A stretch of 64,000 bases of DNA from the NCBI GenBank assembly GCA_020465985.1, contig JAANYP010002344.1, positions 248,001 to 312,000 of the forward strand, in the 5' to 3' direction. This DNA is from Centrapalus pauciflorus (Eukaryota > Streptophyta > Magnoliopsida > Asterales > Asteraceae). Below are positions 31,521-55,434 of this stretch, in pieces. Under the pieces are notes generated by a model. The model worked only from the letters and a program-made list of their open reading frames with translations. It had not been told where the DNA came from and ran no database searches. The first letter of the stretch is position 1; the number at the start of each line of letters is the position of its first letter. The position numbers were made by a program, and so were the translations under genes.

Positions 31521-32638
31521 TATATAGATTAACTTCAAATGTGAAATATTAATGTGTTTGATGAATTTTAATTATTGATTTTCAGAGATGCTTATTAATA
31601 ATTTTAAATTTAATTTTATCATTTTCAAAATATAGATACTCATTCACGTAATGAAAACTTTTTGTTTCTCACATTAATATTTTACACTTGAAGTTTTATC
31701 ATCTAATTCTTAACTTTTGTTATCTAATTAGTTAAATTTTAAATATTGTCAGCAAAATAATCAATGTATAAGTTTATCCAAATTTTACGTTTGGATTCAC
31801 TTATGATCATTAGGTATAATAATGATAGATATTTATTTTAGGTATAAATATTAATTTAATATATTGCAATATATATCAAATTTATTATTAGTTCATTAAT
31901 AAAAAAATTATAAACATTTGATGTAAATAAGTTAAGATATTAAATTAGAAAAAAGAGACGGGAAAATGAAAATTCCGTACATTGTGTAATTGACATGTTA
32001 CACTAATTGTTTTGCTTTATTATAATATATAGATTAGTATAATAAATAATTAAATAAACATCAAAAATAAAAGAAAAGTTAATGACGAAAAGAGTAACAT
32101 ATTATCACATATTTTTTTAATTTGGGTAACATATTATTTTTTTAATTAGGAAACTAAATTAATGAAAACACACTAATCAAAGTTAACATGTCTAATGATC
32201 AGCTAACTGGTATTCCTTAAAAAGTGTCACGTCATGTTGTCTGGTGAAATCATACGTCAAAAAGTTTTGTTATCCAGACGAAAAACTTTTATTTCAGCAC
32301 AATTTACTTTCTATTCTAATAATATTACCTATATTGACGTGTTTTAACTGATATATTTTTAATTGAAAAAAATTGATATGTTATTAAAATAAAAATTAAT
32401 AATATTTTACTTTTGTACGTAATCAACCCACATAAAAGAAAGCCAATTGATAAAAGTTAGATCATGGTCAAATGGTCAAAAGACAAGAATAAATTACTAA
32501 TAGGGGTATATAAATTTAGACAAATATAGTAGGATTAGTAAAATCATGTTTTATTTCAAAAGTGTTGAAATAATAAAATGTTAGATTCGAATTTCTTTTT
32601 CAACAAAAATATTTTTGAATAAAATTAAATAAAACATA

Positions 32639-33328
32639 GGGATAAAGTTATATAAATGTATGTTATTTTACTGAAATTATCGGTACGACTAATGTAGTTT
32701 TTTTTTACATGGATGATACTTGTACTTGGAGTTTATTGTTGATATGGTACATTTGGTGACTGGTGGTTACATTTTGGGAATCGATTTCGATTTCGTTCAA
32801 GCATATTGTGTTTATGGGTGTTTGGTGGTTAACATTTTTAAATCAAATGTACAACGAGTTTGGGATTAGGTTCAAACATCAATTTCGATTTCATATACTG
32901 TATTGATTTCACTTTATTGGTTTCAATTTTGAATGATTGGGTTCCAGAATCACCAGATTTATGGTTCAATATCTACTCGATTTTTTAGCTAAATGTTTCA
33001 ATCTCGATTCCGATTTTGATTTTGTTATGTTTAAGGTTCTAGATTCGGATTTAAATATTGAGTTTTTATGTCCATATTCTGGTTTTTTTTAGTTTCAAGT
33101 TGAACATTATAGAAAAGAATAAATAATAACAACAACAACATGTCATAAAAAAATATGTTATGTCATCGTTTGAATCAACAAAAGCCGTCATATTAGCATA
33201 CTTACCGGTCATAGGTACCATACCAACAGGTCACCTTTGAGTGCAAGTACCATCCGGTTAAAAGAAAAAGTAAGTTAGTCATATCGATAATTTCAGTAAA
33301 ATAACATACATTTGTATGACTTTAATAC
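32639..33328. mobile_element. MULE-type element with perfect 9 bp target-site duplication
   Basis: The left end GGGATAAAGTTATATAAATG and right end CATTTGTATGACTTTAATAC are inverted and continue for about 60 bp. TAAAACATA flanks both sides exactly (32630-32638 and 33329-33337). The interior is non-coding. It belongs with the MITE at 11031-11533. Confidence 0.85.
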
Positions 33329-33339
33329 TAAAACATACA

Positions 33340-34437
33340 ATAATTTAAGTTGTCATATAAAGTTTTGCTTTTTTGTCTTTTTAAAACATAGAAACTCATT
33401 ATTATTATCAATAATATTATTTAGAAAATACAAAACTATTTAATGAACAGTGAAATGTGCAGGCCATCAATTTAAGCAGATATTTAAGCAGCTGATTTAT
33501 TTTATTTACTTTATACATGTAACATCCAGGTACTTGAAATTTATTTATTGATTGTAATAATGACCGTGATGAGTTGGTCAAGTTTAATTGGGCAATTACA
33601 CATGATTTGGTAAAATAGATTGCTATTAGGTGTAAATTCTAATTGTTTGAGAAAATAACTAAGTTTGTAGTGATTGTGGAATCAGGGTTGTTTTAATGAG
33701 TTAAATAACATTCTAAACCTGACTTATTAATTTAGGAATAATTGAGTTAAGATGTTAAATTAATGTAGCAAAATAGGTAAATCAAAACGAAAAAAGACTA
33801 AATTTTAATCGAAATATATTAACGTAACAAAATATTTTAATCAAAACAAATAAAACCCTAGATTTATATATTTTTTTTAAAATTATAATCAAATCAAAAT
33901 ATGTTAACGTAATGAAATAGTTAGTTGGTAACGTATAAAAATATAAAAACGTATAACTATTTTAACAAAAGAAATGTAAGTAAATAAATTGAATACATAA
34001 AATAGAATTAAAATTAATTAATTAAATAAAATAATTAAATCACATTTATTAAATTAGCATTTAAAATTCAAAAACAAAAATAAAAAATTATAAAAATGAC
34101 TAAAACCAAAAATAATTGGATACTATAGGGACCAAAATTGATTTTGAGAATAAGGGCAAAACCCTTATTTAGAAAAAGTCAAGAGATGGATGGACCATTT
34201 CTGCTAGTAAATAGTGTTTTGAGGGATCATTTATGTAATTTTTAAAAACCATGGACTATTTCCATAATTTTGAGCAAACCACATAGACCATTTCTGTAAT
34301 TTACTATTAATTTAAAATAGTTATTTGATATATACGTGAGATTTAAAGTTTTAGAATGATATATACATATAAATATACATACACACACTATATATATATA
34401 TAAAATAAAAAAGTTTACAATAATTAAACTTTAGATA

Positions 34438-34440
<3 letters not shown>
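33340..34440. other. Intergenic DNA with possible LTR remnant
   Basis: At 33519 the text TGTAACATCCAGGTACTTGA resembles the start of a long plant LTR, and 34120-34310 repeats the GGACCATTTCTG motif three times, but no matching end is visible. No gene. Confidence 0.35.
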
Positions 34441-34524
<84 letters not shown>

Positions 34525-34672
34525 CCCTCTCTTCTCTCTCTCTCCATCCTAATCTCCGTCTATTCTCTCCTTCTTGTCCTTAATATCAAAGGATGTACAT
34601 ACTACAGCATACCTGCCTACTCTCAAGACAAAACATCACATATATAATACACCTAACCAAATTGTGTGTGTC

Positions 34673-34769
<97 letters not shown>

Positions 34770-34770
34770 T
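34441..34770. repeat. Two long (TA)n microsatellites
   Basis: TA runs at 34441-34520 (about 40 units) and 34672-34762. They are separated by a CT-rich stretch and unique sequence. ORFs reading through them are artefacts. Confidence 0.95.
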
Positions 34771-34872
34771 ATATATATATAAATATAAAATACACATATA
34801 TAACTATACTTTATAGTGAATGATATTAAACATAATAAAATCTTAATTACCACACACGATGAACAACACAAG

Positions 34873-35777
34873 TTTCATCTAGGCCCGACCCAAAGAGTGG
34901 GGCGAAGTGGGCTTCAGCCCAGGGCAGCAAAAACACATAGGGCATCAATATTTTTTTAGCTTTGGTCCATATATCTCTAACTAATATTTGAAACTTCAAC
35001 CGACTTTTGAAGGAAGCAGTAGAGAAGAAATGTGGCGCTAAATGCTAGGGAAGTTTAATCGGCAATTGTAGGTACATCTCGAAGGAAGCAAACTTAGGAA
35101 GGAAGCAGAAGAGAAGAGGTCTGGAACCTAGAAGTCTTCATTCTTTCTAGCCAAGTCTTTATTGGTCTCGATTTCTGAACTGGAATTGTCTTCAAACCAA
35201 GTTGATTTGTTATTCGATTTGTCATTTGTCTTTATAGATCTTATATATCCGGAACCATTTGAGAGTTTGCACGTGTGTCGCCTCTTCTGCTTCGGTGTTG
35301 GAATTCGCAAGATGGATGAACACATCAAATTTGGTGGAGGTGCAGGTGTTTCTTTTATGACAGGATGCGGATAATGAGAGGAGAAAGAAGCGAGTTAGCT
35401 TCGAAGAAGGAAAAGCTAAGAAAAAGGTTTCTCCATCAACAATTTGGAAGGGGTGCAGATGGGATGAACACATCAAACTTCCACCGGAAAGTTGCGATAT
35501 TGTTTTTGGGAGTTGGGTTTTTTATGATGACTCATGAATTTGAGTTTCTGACACACAACATGTTACGTGTATGACTTATGAGAATTAGAAGACAAGATTC
35601 TCTAAATAGAAGTGGAGGTGGGTAGCCAAGCTTGTAATTTGTCAAAGTAAGTAAATTTAATTGGATAATTAATAAATTTGAAACTCTCGCATCATATCCC
35701 TTGTTGTAATGATACAACAACGTAACTTGTGTCTCTCGATCTGTTTATTGTAGTTTATACTTAAACATTATCTTAAA
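34873..35777. other. Unresolved segment with a hAT-like left end
   Basis: TAGGCCCGACCCAAAGAGTG at 34872, followed by GGGCTTCAGCCCAGGGC, resembles the start of the hAT element at 56154, but I see no partner end before gene B. Short ORFs here show no known domain. The last part (about 35560-35777) is probably the gene B 3'UTR. Confidence 0.35.
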
Positions 35778-47220
<11,443 letters not shown>

Positions 47221-48040
47221 TTTTACGAAACCCTAAAAAAAAATTATTTTTATTATAGTAAAAGAAATTCTCAATTATGTTTGCCTAGCTTTTCTCTCGA
47301 TCGCTAGCTGGCTTGGTTAATTTATACTAGATATTGAGTTAATTCCTTCTGAAGAAGCAATTAATTAATATATACGTAAGTATAAATTATAATTAATAAA
47401 TTGTATGTGGGGGTGTGTGTATATATATATATATATATATATTTGGGTTCAAATGAGTAACGTTAGTTTTGCGGAGTATCGGAAGATCGAGTCTATTGGC
47501 GTTGTTCTTGAAGCTGTAACAAGAAGATCGAAGAATGTGTGTGTGTATGTGTGTGTTTTATATGTACAAATATATATACAGATTATATTAAAAAAAAATG
47601 CAGAGGTGTGTGTGAATTGCGATCAGTGTGTGTGACTGTGTATATAAATATACACATTATACAAAAAAAATGCGGAGCGTTTTATATAAAAAAAGCTATG
47701 TATACATCTTTGATTTGTATACAATATTAACTACCTGTAAGTGGTATCCATTTTTTATTTGTATACAAATCAATTTCAGTCCAGGTTTCGCACAACTAAT
47801 TATCAATTTCAGAAACATAAAATCGAGATGGAGAGGGAGAAAGAGACAGCGAGAGGGAGAGGGAGAAAGAGAGAGGATACCGGACGGCGGTGGCGAGATC
47901 GCGGGGGCAAAGGAGGATACAGTTCCTCCTTGTGACTCTCCGAGTGCAGGTGGCGCACACTTTGTTGTTAGCCTAGGGTTTTCTTTATGTTGTGTGTGTG
48001 TGTGTGTATATATATATGTGTGTGTGTATAAATATATGAT

Positions 48041-48463
48041 TGGGTTCACATGAGAACCCCTCTATTTCGTGAGAACGTGAGAACCACTCTAAAATTTGTG
48101 CATCCACTATATAAAATTGTGCATTTGATACTAAAATTAAATGTTTTCGATAAATTTATGCATTTCATGTAAAAATTACGCATCTCATGCTATAATTTAT
48201 CCATTTTATGTACGAATTGTGAATTCAAAAAAATTTGTGCATTTGATGTTCAAATTTGTTCATTTAGTTTATAATTTAATGAATATAATTTTGTAATGTA
48301 ATTTTAGTGTTATATTATGACATTTATTAATATTTAAGACTAATAATGGTTTTAAGTAAAACTTTTAATTTTTAAATTTGTGCATTTGATGTACAAATTT
48401 GTGCATTTTGGAGTGGTTCTCACGTTACGTTCTCACAGTAACGAGGGTTCTTACCGGAACCCA

Positions 48464-48467
<4 letters not shown>
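48041..48467. mobile_element. TIR MITE (GGGTTC..GAGAACC ends) with visible empty site
   Basis: Left end GGGTTCACATGAGAACCCCT, right end inverted GAGGGTTCTTACCGGAACCC, with TTGTGCATTTGAT-type repeats inside. The duplicate locus at 55017-55072 runs straight from TTCTTTATGTTG through (TA)n to TGTTTTATTAGCAA without it, so insertion was into the TA tract. Confidence 0.85.
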
Positions 48468-48533
<66 letters not shown>

Positions 48534-49122
48534 TTATTAGCAAGGATAAATATAGTTGTTAATTAATATTTTTAAAATTTTACTTTCAATTAAAAAGTGT
48601 ATGTTTTCCATAATTATAAGATTTGAGTTTATAAAAATTAGTTAATTATTTATTGGGTCAATCGTTACCGTCTTTATATTTTATATCATTAATAATATTA
48701 ACTAGTTGATTATCTATATATTATAATAAAGAGTTAATTGCATAGATGGTCCTTTAACTATCCCCAAATTGCAGTTATCGTCCTTTTTTCGAAAACGTTG
48801 CAAATTGGGTGCTTTATGTACCGAAAAGTTGCATTTAAGGTCCTTTCTAACGATTTTCGTTAAGTGTCTCTGTTAAGTAAGGGGCAATTTCGTCTTTTTA
48901 AGTATAAAGGACATTTTTTGCAATTTTTTCTTATTTTTTGCCTTATTATTATTATTACTATTATTATTATTATTAATATTATTATAATTAAAAGAAAACC
49001 ATAATCAATAGCTATGATCAATAGCTACAACTTTCCTGTACAAAACCAACTCAAATCTCAAGTTCGATCGAGAAAAATCGTCACCGAGGTCGAGAAATCG
49101 GTCCTACCGACGACCGGAAACC

Positions 49123-49680
49123 ACCTGCAACGACGTCGTCATATACACAAAAGTGAAACGCCGCTCTCTTCCCTTGCTCCTCCGCTCTCATACACTCATT
49201 GCACAATCCTCGATTCCCTCCGCCCTTTTCCACTCTCGGAAAATTTGCACAATCTAAAGGCGAATAAAATTCGTTATTCCAATTCAGAACATCGTTTATG
49301 TAATTCTCTCTCTTCATATGCAAATCGTAAAACAGATCGTCATGGTGGTATGAATTGTAGACAGATGATGGCATTTGTCCATTGATAAATTCAAGCTGAT
49401 TCCGACGTAGATGCAACAAATACTCAGGCAAAACTAATGACGGTGAAAGCGTAAATTCTGAACCATTCTGTTTATTCCTCCGGCGGTCTCTTCGTGACCG
49501 CTTCAACACCACAAGGAAGTAACAATTCTTCTCTTGCATCAAAACAGAAAAACTAACCTTACCTGTTATCAGAATCTTACGTCGTTCCGACGGAACCTCC
49601 GATTTGATGCTGTAGCTATTGCTTATCTTTTCCTCTAATTCGCAATTACTCCTCTCCGAATCAGAATGTATTCGAAAAAC
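49123..49680 (-). pseudogene. Unidentified captured gene fragment in the Pack-MULE
   Basis: Minus-strand ORF 49081-49542 (153 residues) contains KRSRRDRRRNKQNGSEFTL and LPEYLLHLRRNQLEFINGQM and reads on into the left inverted repeat. A possible exon at 49563-49680 has acceptor TTTCCCAG|GTTTT and donor AACAG|GTAAGG. I do not recognise a family. It is presumably a piece of a second host gene picked up by the element. Confidence 0.45.
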
Positions 49681-49717
49681 CTGGGAAATTTATAAACTTG
49701 ATTAGAGAGATCAATGT

Positions 49718-50796
49718 CTAATGGTTAGTAATTGGGTAGAGAATAATGTACTTACCATGAAGCGCAGAGTACAAACTCCCATTGCTGACAAAATCCGAAA
49801 CCAGCAGTTTCTCATCATTTGCGTAGTAGTAAGCTCTCAACCTCACGATGTTGGGGTGTTGAATCCTTCCGATGGTCTCAACCTCCGCCTCAAACTCCTT
49901 AAGCCGCCATACGCCGTCGCCTTCACTCAACCGTCTCACGGCCACTACTGCACCCAACGCCGCACCGGAACCACGTCCGGCCACCACCTTGTAAACTATC
50001 CCACTCTTACTCTTTCCAACCACATAAGCTGATGCCCTCAATAAATCCTCTAATTCTAAACCAAACCCTTCATCCAATACTACGAATTTACCATCTTGCC
50101 CTTCTTCTTCATTCGCCATTACAGTAATTTGTTCATTCCCCAGCTTTTCTGTTTTCCCTAATTTGCTCTCACTTGACCTCAGTTTTTTCCGGTATACCCA
50201 CATGGAGAAAATCATTATTCCAATAACCACTGATACACCGGAGATTAAAGGAACCGTAACCGACCCGGAACTCCCATTAGGTTTACCCGATAACCGGGTT
50301 GTGGAACCCGGATTTTTTGGGGTATCCGGGTTGGATAAAACTCTGGGGATTTGAGCTTCCATCCCGGAGCATTGTGTTTCTAATGGAAACCCACATAGAA
50401 ATGGATTACCGGTGAATGCTGTTGGTCCTTGGTTGAGCAATGAACCTACGAGCGGTATTTTTCCGGTGAGGTTATTATACCGGAGGTCTAGACTAACCAT
50501 TACCTGAAACAACCCGTACGACGCTGGATTCTCACCGGAGAATTGATTGTACGATAGATTCAGAGTCCCTGAGAGGTTTGTGAGGTTGCTGAGAGTTTCC
50601 GGTAGAGACCCGTTTAACGAATTGGAAGATAGATCCAAAAATGTGAGGAATTTGAGAGAGGCGACGGTTTTTCTTCTCCATGGCTTCTCAGATCGTTTCG
50701 GTCGTCGGTAGGACCGATTTCTCGACCTCGGTGACGATTTTTCTCGATCGAACTTGAGATTTGAGTTGGTTTTGTATAGGAAAGTTGTAGCTATTG
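49718..50796 (-). pseudogene. Captured LRR receptor-like kinase fragment
   Basis: The frame is open from about 50796 to 49718 with no ATG near its 5' end. From about 50665 it encodes the last leucine-rich repeats (FLDLSSNSLNGSLPETL, LDLRYNNLTGKIP), the FTGNPFLCGFPLETQC cap, a membrane segment (VTVPLISGVSVVIGIMIFSM) followed by a basic stop-transfer, and the start of a kinase domain (LEDLLRASAYVVGKSKSGIV, VVAVRRL, HPNIVRLRAYYYANDEKLL). It ends at a conserved splice donor LHG|GTAAGT (49756/49755). The rest of the kinase is missing, so it cannot act as a kinase. It most resembles plant LRR-RLKs of the ZAR1/At2g01210-like type, whose normal N-lobe also has AVRRL. Confidence 0.88.
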
Positions 50797-50828
50797 ATCA
50801 TAGCTATTGATTATGGTTTTCTTTTAAT

Positions 50829-50871
<43 letters not shown>

Positions 50872-52618
50872 GTAGTAATAATAATAAGGCAAAAAATAAG
50901 AAAAAATTGCAAAAAAGGTCCTTTATACTTAAAAAGACGAAATTGCCCCTGACTTAACAGAGACACTTAACGGAAATCGTTAGAAAGGACCTTAAATGCA
51001 ACTTTTCGGTACATAAAGCACCCAATTTGCAACGTTTTCGAAAAAAGGACGATAACTGCAATTTGGGGATAGTTAAAGGACCATCTATGCAATTAACTCT
51101 ACAATAAATGAGAACATCTCATTGCCACGTGTCATCTTCTAAGCACATTACTTTTAATTTTCCCACTCTTTTTTCTAATTCAGAACTATTCAATAATAAA
51201 TTTAATTAATTTAAAAATATATAGATAACCTTTTATCTTTCTTTCCTAATTTATTTTCTTACATTAATTACTTCAATCTATACTATATTAAAAGAATTTA
51301 AACCAATAGGTTACTAATAACTAAAACATATATACTGTTTTTAAATTTGATACATGCATATTATAATTGTATTTGTTTTGTATAATTAATATCTTAAAAG
51401 AGATATTTATTTATTAATATAACATAAATTTATTAGTTAAATCATATTAAGTATATAATGTTGACAAATTAGATACAATTTTTCCTTCTTATATTTCTTA
51501 TGTTTTCATTCATAAATATTGACTTTTAAAATTTAAACCAATTTATAAAATTTAGAATCTATTTTTATATTTAAAATTTTCTGTAATTATTAATTCTTAC
51601 AAAAGTAGTTTATGTTACTTTTTTATAAACTGGATTTAGATTACATGTTTGAGTTTTTCTTATTTAGAAAAAATAATTGATCTTATTGTATTAATAATTA
51701 GATAAACTATTTTCTTTTAAATTTTATGTTTGGATGAGTTTAATGTTAATACGTTTAAATTTAAATCGAGCACACGTTTTTTTATTATTTTTTATATTGA
51801 ATTAATCTCATATGCCTATAATTAAAAAAATAAAATTAAGTTTGTGTTAAAAATTTATGGATAAAGTTTTTATGACATCCTACATTGATTTTATACAAAA
51901 TGGTATAGTTGATAAACATTATAAATGTTTTAGTTGAATTGAACTTTTGATAAAATAAATACATGTTTCTATTAGATGCATATAACAATTGTGTATTTGT
52001 TTATAAGTTTAAATTCTCAAAAAATAATTAGGTTTTTTAAATGCTTATGTAACACATGAGTTAATAAACTTCCACATATCATCACAAAGATTAATACAAC
52101 TTATTATTATAAAAAATAAAAGATACATACAATATATCACTTTTAAAAAGATAAATACAAATTATGTTATTTTTAATCTATAAATAATAAAAAATAAATA
52201 CAATTGTTCTTTTTAAAAATATAAATAACTCTATTGTTTTTAGTCTATGGATATTAATTTGTAGTAAAATATATAAGTATTATATTATGTATAAACTAAA
52301 ATTTCAATTTATATAAATTAAAATATATTAAACTAAAAATAAACTTTTAAAAACAATCATCGATGAATAATAATAGTATTCTTACATTATTCTAAATAAT
52401 ATTTATTAAAATATCCACGTATTACGTGGGCCATAAACTAGTCTGTATACTACATGAGAAAGTTAAACAACTGACTTGTATAAATTTAAAAGATTATTCT
52501 AGAATCAACAAATAAAATAACAATATTAAATTGCTAAAAAGGTTATTGAAAATATATAAAGCATGTAACTAATTAAAGGTATAATAGATAATATTTGATT
52601 CTTATATTCTTACTAGAT

Positions 52619-52975
52619 TCAAAGGTAATTTTGAGTTGTAAACAACAAAATCAAGAAAGCAATCATCAAAAATAGAATTGAAACAGAAAGCAAATACATG
52701 CCTTTGGAAATGTTAATACAAAAGGAAAATAGAAAAGACAATGATACTTCAAAGAACACCATAAAAATACCAAAGAAACAAACTCAAAGAATCCATTTAC
52801 GTTTGATTTTTAGGGTGTGTTTAAAATTGGAAAATAAGAACACCCAAATCGCCTAAAAATAATACGCACCAGGGGTTCTCGGCTTCCTCACAACTGTAAT
52901 GGATGTAATGGACGCATGGGTTCTTGGCTTGTTTCTGAAAATTCTTTCTAGTGAAGGATCGATAATGACATGCGG
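52619..52975. other. Spacer before the CACTA MITE, possible gene remnant
   Basis: On the minus strand a short open stretch reads FRNKPRTHASITSITVVRKP and stops near 52853. No family is recognised. It may continue the unidentified sequence at 53486-53790, split by the CACTA insertion. Confidence 0.3.
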
Positions 52976-53485
52976 CACTACAACAAATATGTCATTTGCT
53001 CACATCATTTTTACACGCTTTTTTAAAAGTGTGTAAAAATTTAGTAAATTTTCTACACTTATAAATGTGTTTAGAATTATTGCAGTAATAAGCGTGAAAA
53101 TATATACTAAATCATCCTAATTAACACATTTAAAATCATGAAGAAAAAAGTTCACATGTATATGTGTGGACAAATTTTAATTTTTTCACACTTGAAAGTG
53201 TAGAGATAAATTTATCACACTCAGTTTTGTCACGCTTCCTCTTATGCGGACAAATTAAATGTGACAAATTAATTTTCATACTTTTAAGCGTGTACAAATT
53301 ATTAGTTTGTCCACATTTATTTCTGCAAACTTTTTTTAAAACACATATTTGAGTATAAAAACTCCACACTTGTAATTGTAACTAATTTTTACATTCTTAT
53401 AAGTGCGAATAAACATAACAACTTTTTACGCACTTGCTAAAAGCATGTAAAAAATAACGTGTACAATTGACATTTTTTTGTAGTG
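52976..53485. mobile_element. CACTA-type MITE with 3 bp target-site duplication
   Basis: Starts CACTACAACAAATATGTCA and ends TGACATTTTTTTGTAGTG. CGG flanks both sides (52973-52975 and 53486-53488). Sub-terminal GTGT(G/A)..TTTACAC-type motifs recur in both orientations, as in CACTA elements. It is 510 bp and has no transposase. Confidence 0.88.
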
Positions 53486-54563
53486 CGGGTTTGCTACCGT
53501 CACAGCTTGGAATGCCTTTCAGAACATTTAATCGGTGTTGAACTTTTAAGGATCAGAAGGAAGAAAGAAACCCAAAAAGAACCTGGAAGACGATCACACA
53601 AGCAGGAAATCGTACATAGGTTATCAACAACCTGCAGCAGCAAAAGACATGGAGAAAATCGATTGACCGTGATAGGGAAAATCATGGTACATGTAGAGAT
53701 ATGGAGGAGAGTAGTGGAGATGTGGATTCGGTGCACCAGGAAGAAAGAAAGCAATAAAAAAAAACCCTAAAACGACATACGCATAAGGAAGATGATAAAG
53801 AAAGCGGGCAACAATGAATAGCTTGGGAACACGTCTTGTGAATAGCTAAACATCAGTTGACTAAAATTATTGATAGTCAACTGAACTTACAATTACCCGT
53901 GATGATCAGTTTTTTTGCCAACGCCATCAATATCATATTATTTTGGCATAAATAATCATCATGATAAGCAATTTTGTTGAATACCACATCCTTTTTCAAC
54001 ACATATGTTAGATCTATTACTTTATCCAAATATTTTTAGTACTATAAAATGGGATTTGATCCGTATAGAATCACAACTATGGAAGAACTTCGAATATGCA
54101 TCATAACATTGACCTAGACAGTCATAGGAATATTAGAACCATATCTATCAACTTCAGCTAACAACTCACCAATGCTCCTTAATGTAGATTGTACACATCC
54201 TTTTTCAACACGTCTGTTAGCCTAAAAATTTTCTTCTTGGCTGCCATTTTAAGATATTTAAGAGATGAGATAAAACTATACTCATGAAGAAAGCAATTAT
54301 GTGAGGGTTTATTATGGGTCGTAATTTTGTCATTCGGGAAAACTAAAACCTGAATGGATTGTAATCGTTTCGTTAGGAATTTATTAAAAAGTTGAACAAT
54401 TTGTAATTTTTTAATTCCAAATAAAAAATAGTACAAATAAAAAAGTATTGCGACCCATTCTGATTTTTGGTTTTTTAAATAAAAAAATTATGACCCATTT
54501 TAAATTGGAAAAACTAAAAACTGGAACGATTTGTATCATGTTGTTTGGAAAAACTAAGAATAC
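53486..54563. other. Unassigned intergenic DNA
   Basis: Short ORFs on both strands at 53483-53770 show no recognisable domain. The remainder is AT-rich. A possible coding remnant interrupted by the CACTA MITE is the only hint of a former gene. Confidence 0.4.
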
Positions 54564-55018
54564 GATCGAGTCTATTGGCGTTTGTTCTTGAAGCTGTAAC
54601 AAGAAGATCGAAGAATGTGTATGTGTGTTTTATATGTACAAATATACAGATTATATTAAAAAAATGCAGAGGTGTGTTTGAATTGCGATCAGTGTGTGTG
54701 ACAGTGTGTGTATATAAATATACACATTATATAAAAAAATGCGGAACTTTTTATATAAAAAAGCACAATATACATCTTCAATTTGTATACAATATTAACT
54801 ACATGTAAGTGATATCCATCTTTGATTTGTATACAAGTCAATTTCAGTCCAGGTTTCGCACAACTAATCAATTTCAGAAACATAAAATCGAGAGGGAGAG
54901 GGAGAAAGAGAGAGGATACCGGACTGCGGTGGCGAGATCGCCGGGGGTAAAGGAGGATACGGTTTCTCCCTGTGACTGGCGCACACTTTGTTTTTAGCCT
55001 AGGGTTTTCTTTATGTTG

Positions 55019-55074
<56 letters not shown>

Positions 55075-55434
55075 TTATTAGCAATGATTAATATAGTTGC
55101 TAATTAATATTTTTAAAATTTTAATTTCAATTAAAAAGTGTTACTTTTCAATAATTATAATATTTGAACTTATAAAAATTAGTTAATTATTTATTGGGTC
55201 AATTGTTACTGTCTTTATATTTCATATCATTAATAATATTAACTAGTTTATTACTTGTATACTGCATAAGAAAGTTAAATAACTGGCTTGCATAAATTTA
55301 AAAAATTATTATAGAATCAACGAATAAAATAGCAATATTACATTGTTAAAAAGGTTATTGAAAATATATAAAACATGTAACTAATTAAAGGTATATTAGA
55401 TAATACTCGATTGATTCTTATATTCGTACTAGAT
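54564..55434. repeat. Segmental duplication copy 2 (empty sites)
   Basis: Same orientation and order as 47485-52618 but without the MITE and without the Helitron with its Pack-MULE. It has a simple (TA)n at 55023-55070 where copy 1 has the MITE. The two copies differ by scattered substitutions and small indels. Confidence 0.85.

Larger units (their letters stand above)
48731..51099. mobile_element. Pack-MULE with captured LRR receptor kinase sequence
   Basis: Inverted ends starting GAGTTAATTGCATAGATGGT span about 386 bp (left, 48731-49116) and 401 bp (right, 50699-51099). The arms differ mainly in an AAT microsatellite. Flanking 9-mers TATAATAAA (48722-48730) and TACAATAAA (51100-51108) match 8 of 9. 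The interior has no transposase. It holds an LRR receptor kinase fragment and a second unidentified fragment in the same minus-strand orientation. This is the definition of a Pack-MULE. Confidence 0.88.
48713..52441 (+). mobile_element. Helitron carrying a nested Pack-MULE
   Basis: The 5' end is A|TCTATATATTATAATAAA and the 3' end is CCATAAACTAG|T. The hairpin CCACGTA-T-TACGTGG lies at 52415-52429. The uninterrupted duplicate locus near 55253 (TTTATTACTTGTATAC) is the empty site and confirms both ends. Removing the Pack-MULE leaves about 1.35 kb. A second Helitron-like 5' end (TCTATACTATATTAAAAG) at 51277 suggests two overlapping elements sharing one 3' end. No Rep/helicase ORF. Confidence 0.75.
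47443..52618. repeat. Segmental duplication copy 1 (interrupted)
   Basis: From GATCGAGTCTATTGGCG (47485) to TACTAGAT (52618) the sequence matches 54564-55434 in the same orientation, apart from two large insertions: the MITE at 48041-48467 and the Helitron at 48713-52441. Just before it (47443-47484) lies the orphan left end of the 43979 element family. The duplicated part includes a CT-rich minus-strand leader-like region (47820-47890), but no gene is identified. Confidence 0.85.

Noticed and set aside
47696..48053. ORFs of 117 and 141 residues in the segmental duplication
   Set aside because: They are not conserved between the two duplicate copies and are largely simple-sequence translation.
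53483..53770. Overlapping ORFs of 95 (plus) and 84 (minus) residues
   Set aside because: No domain, no splice context and no duplicate. A decayed gene fragment remains possible but cannot be supported.
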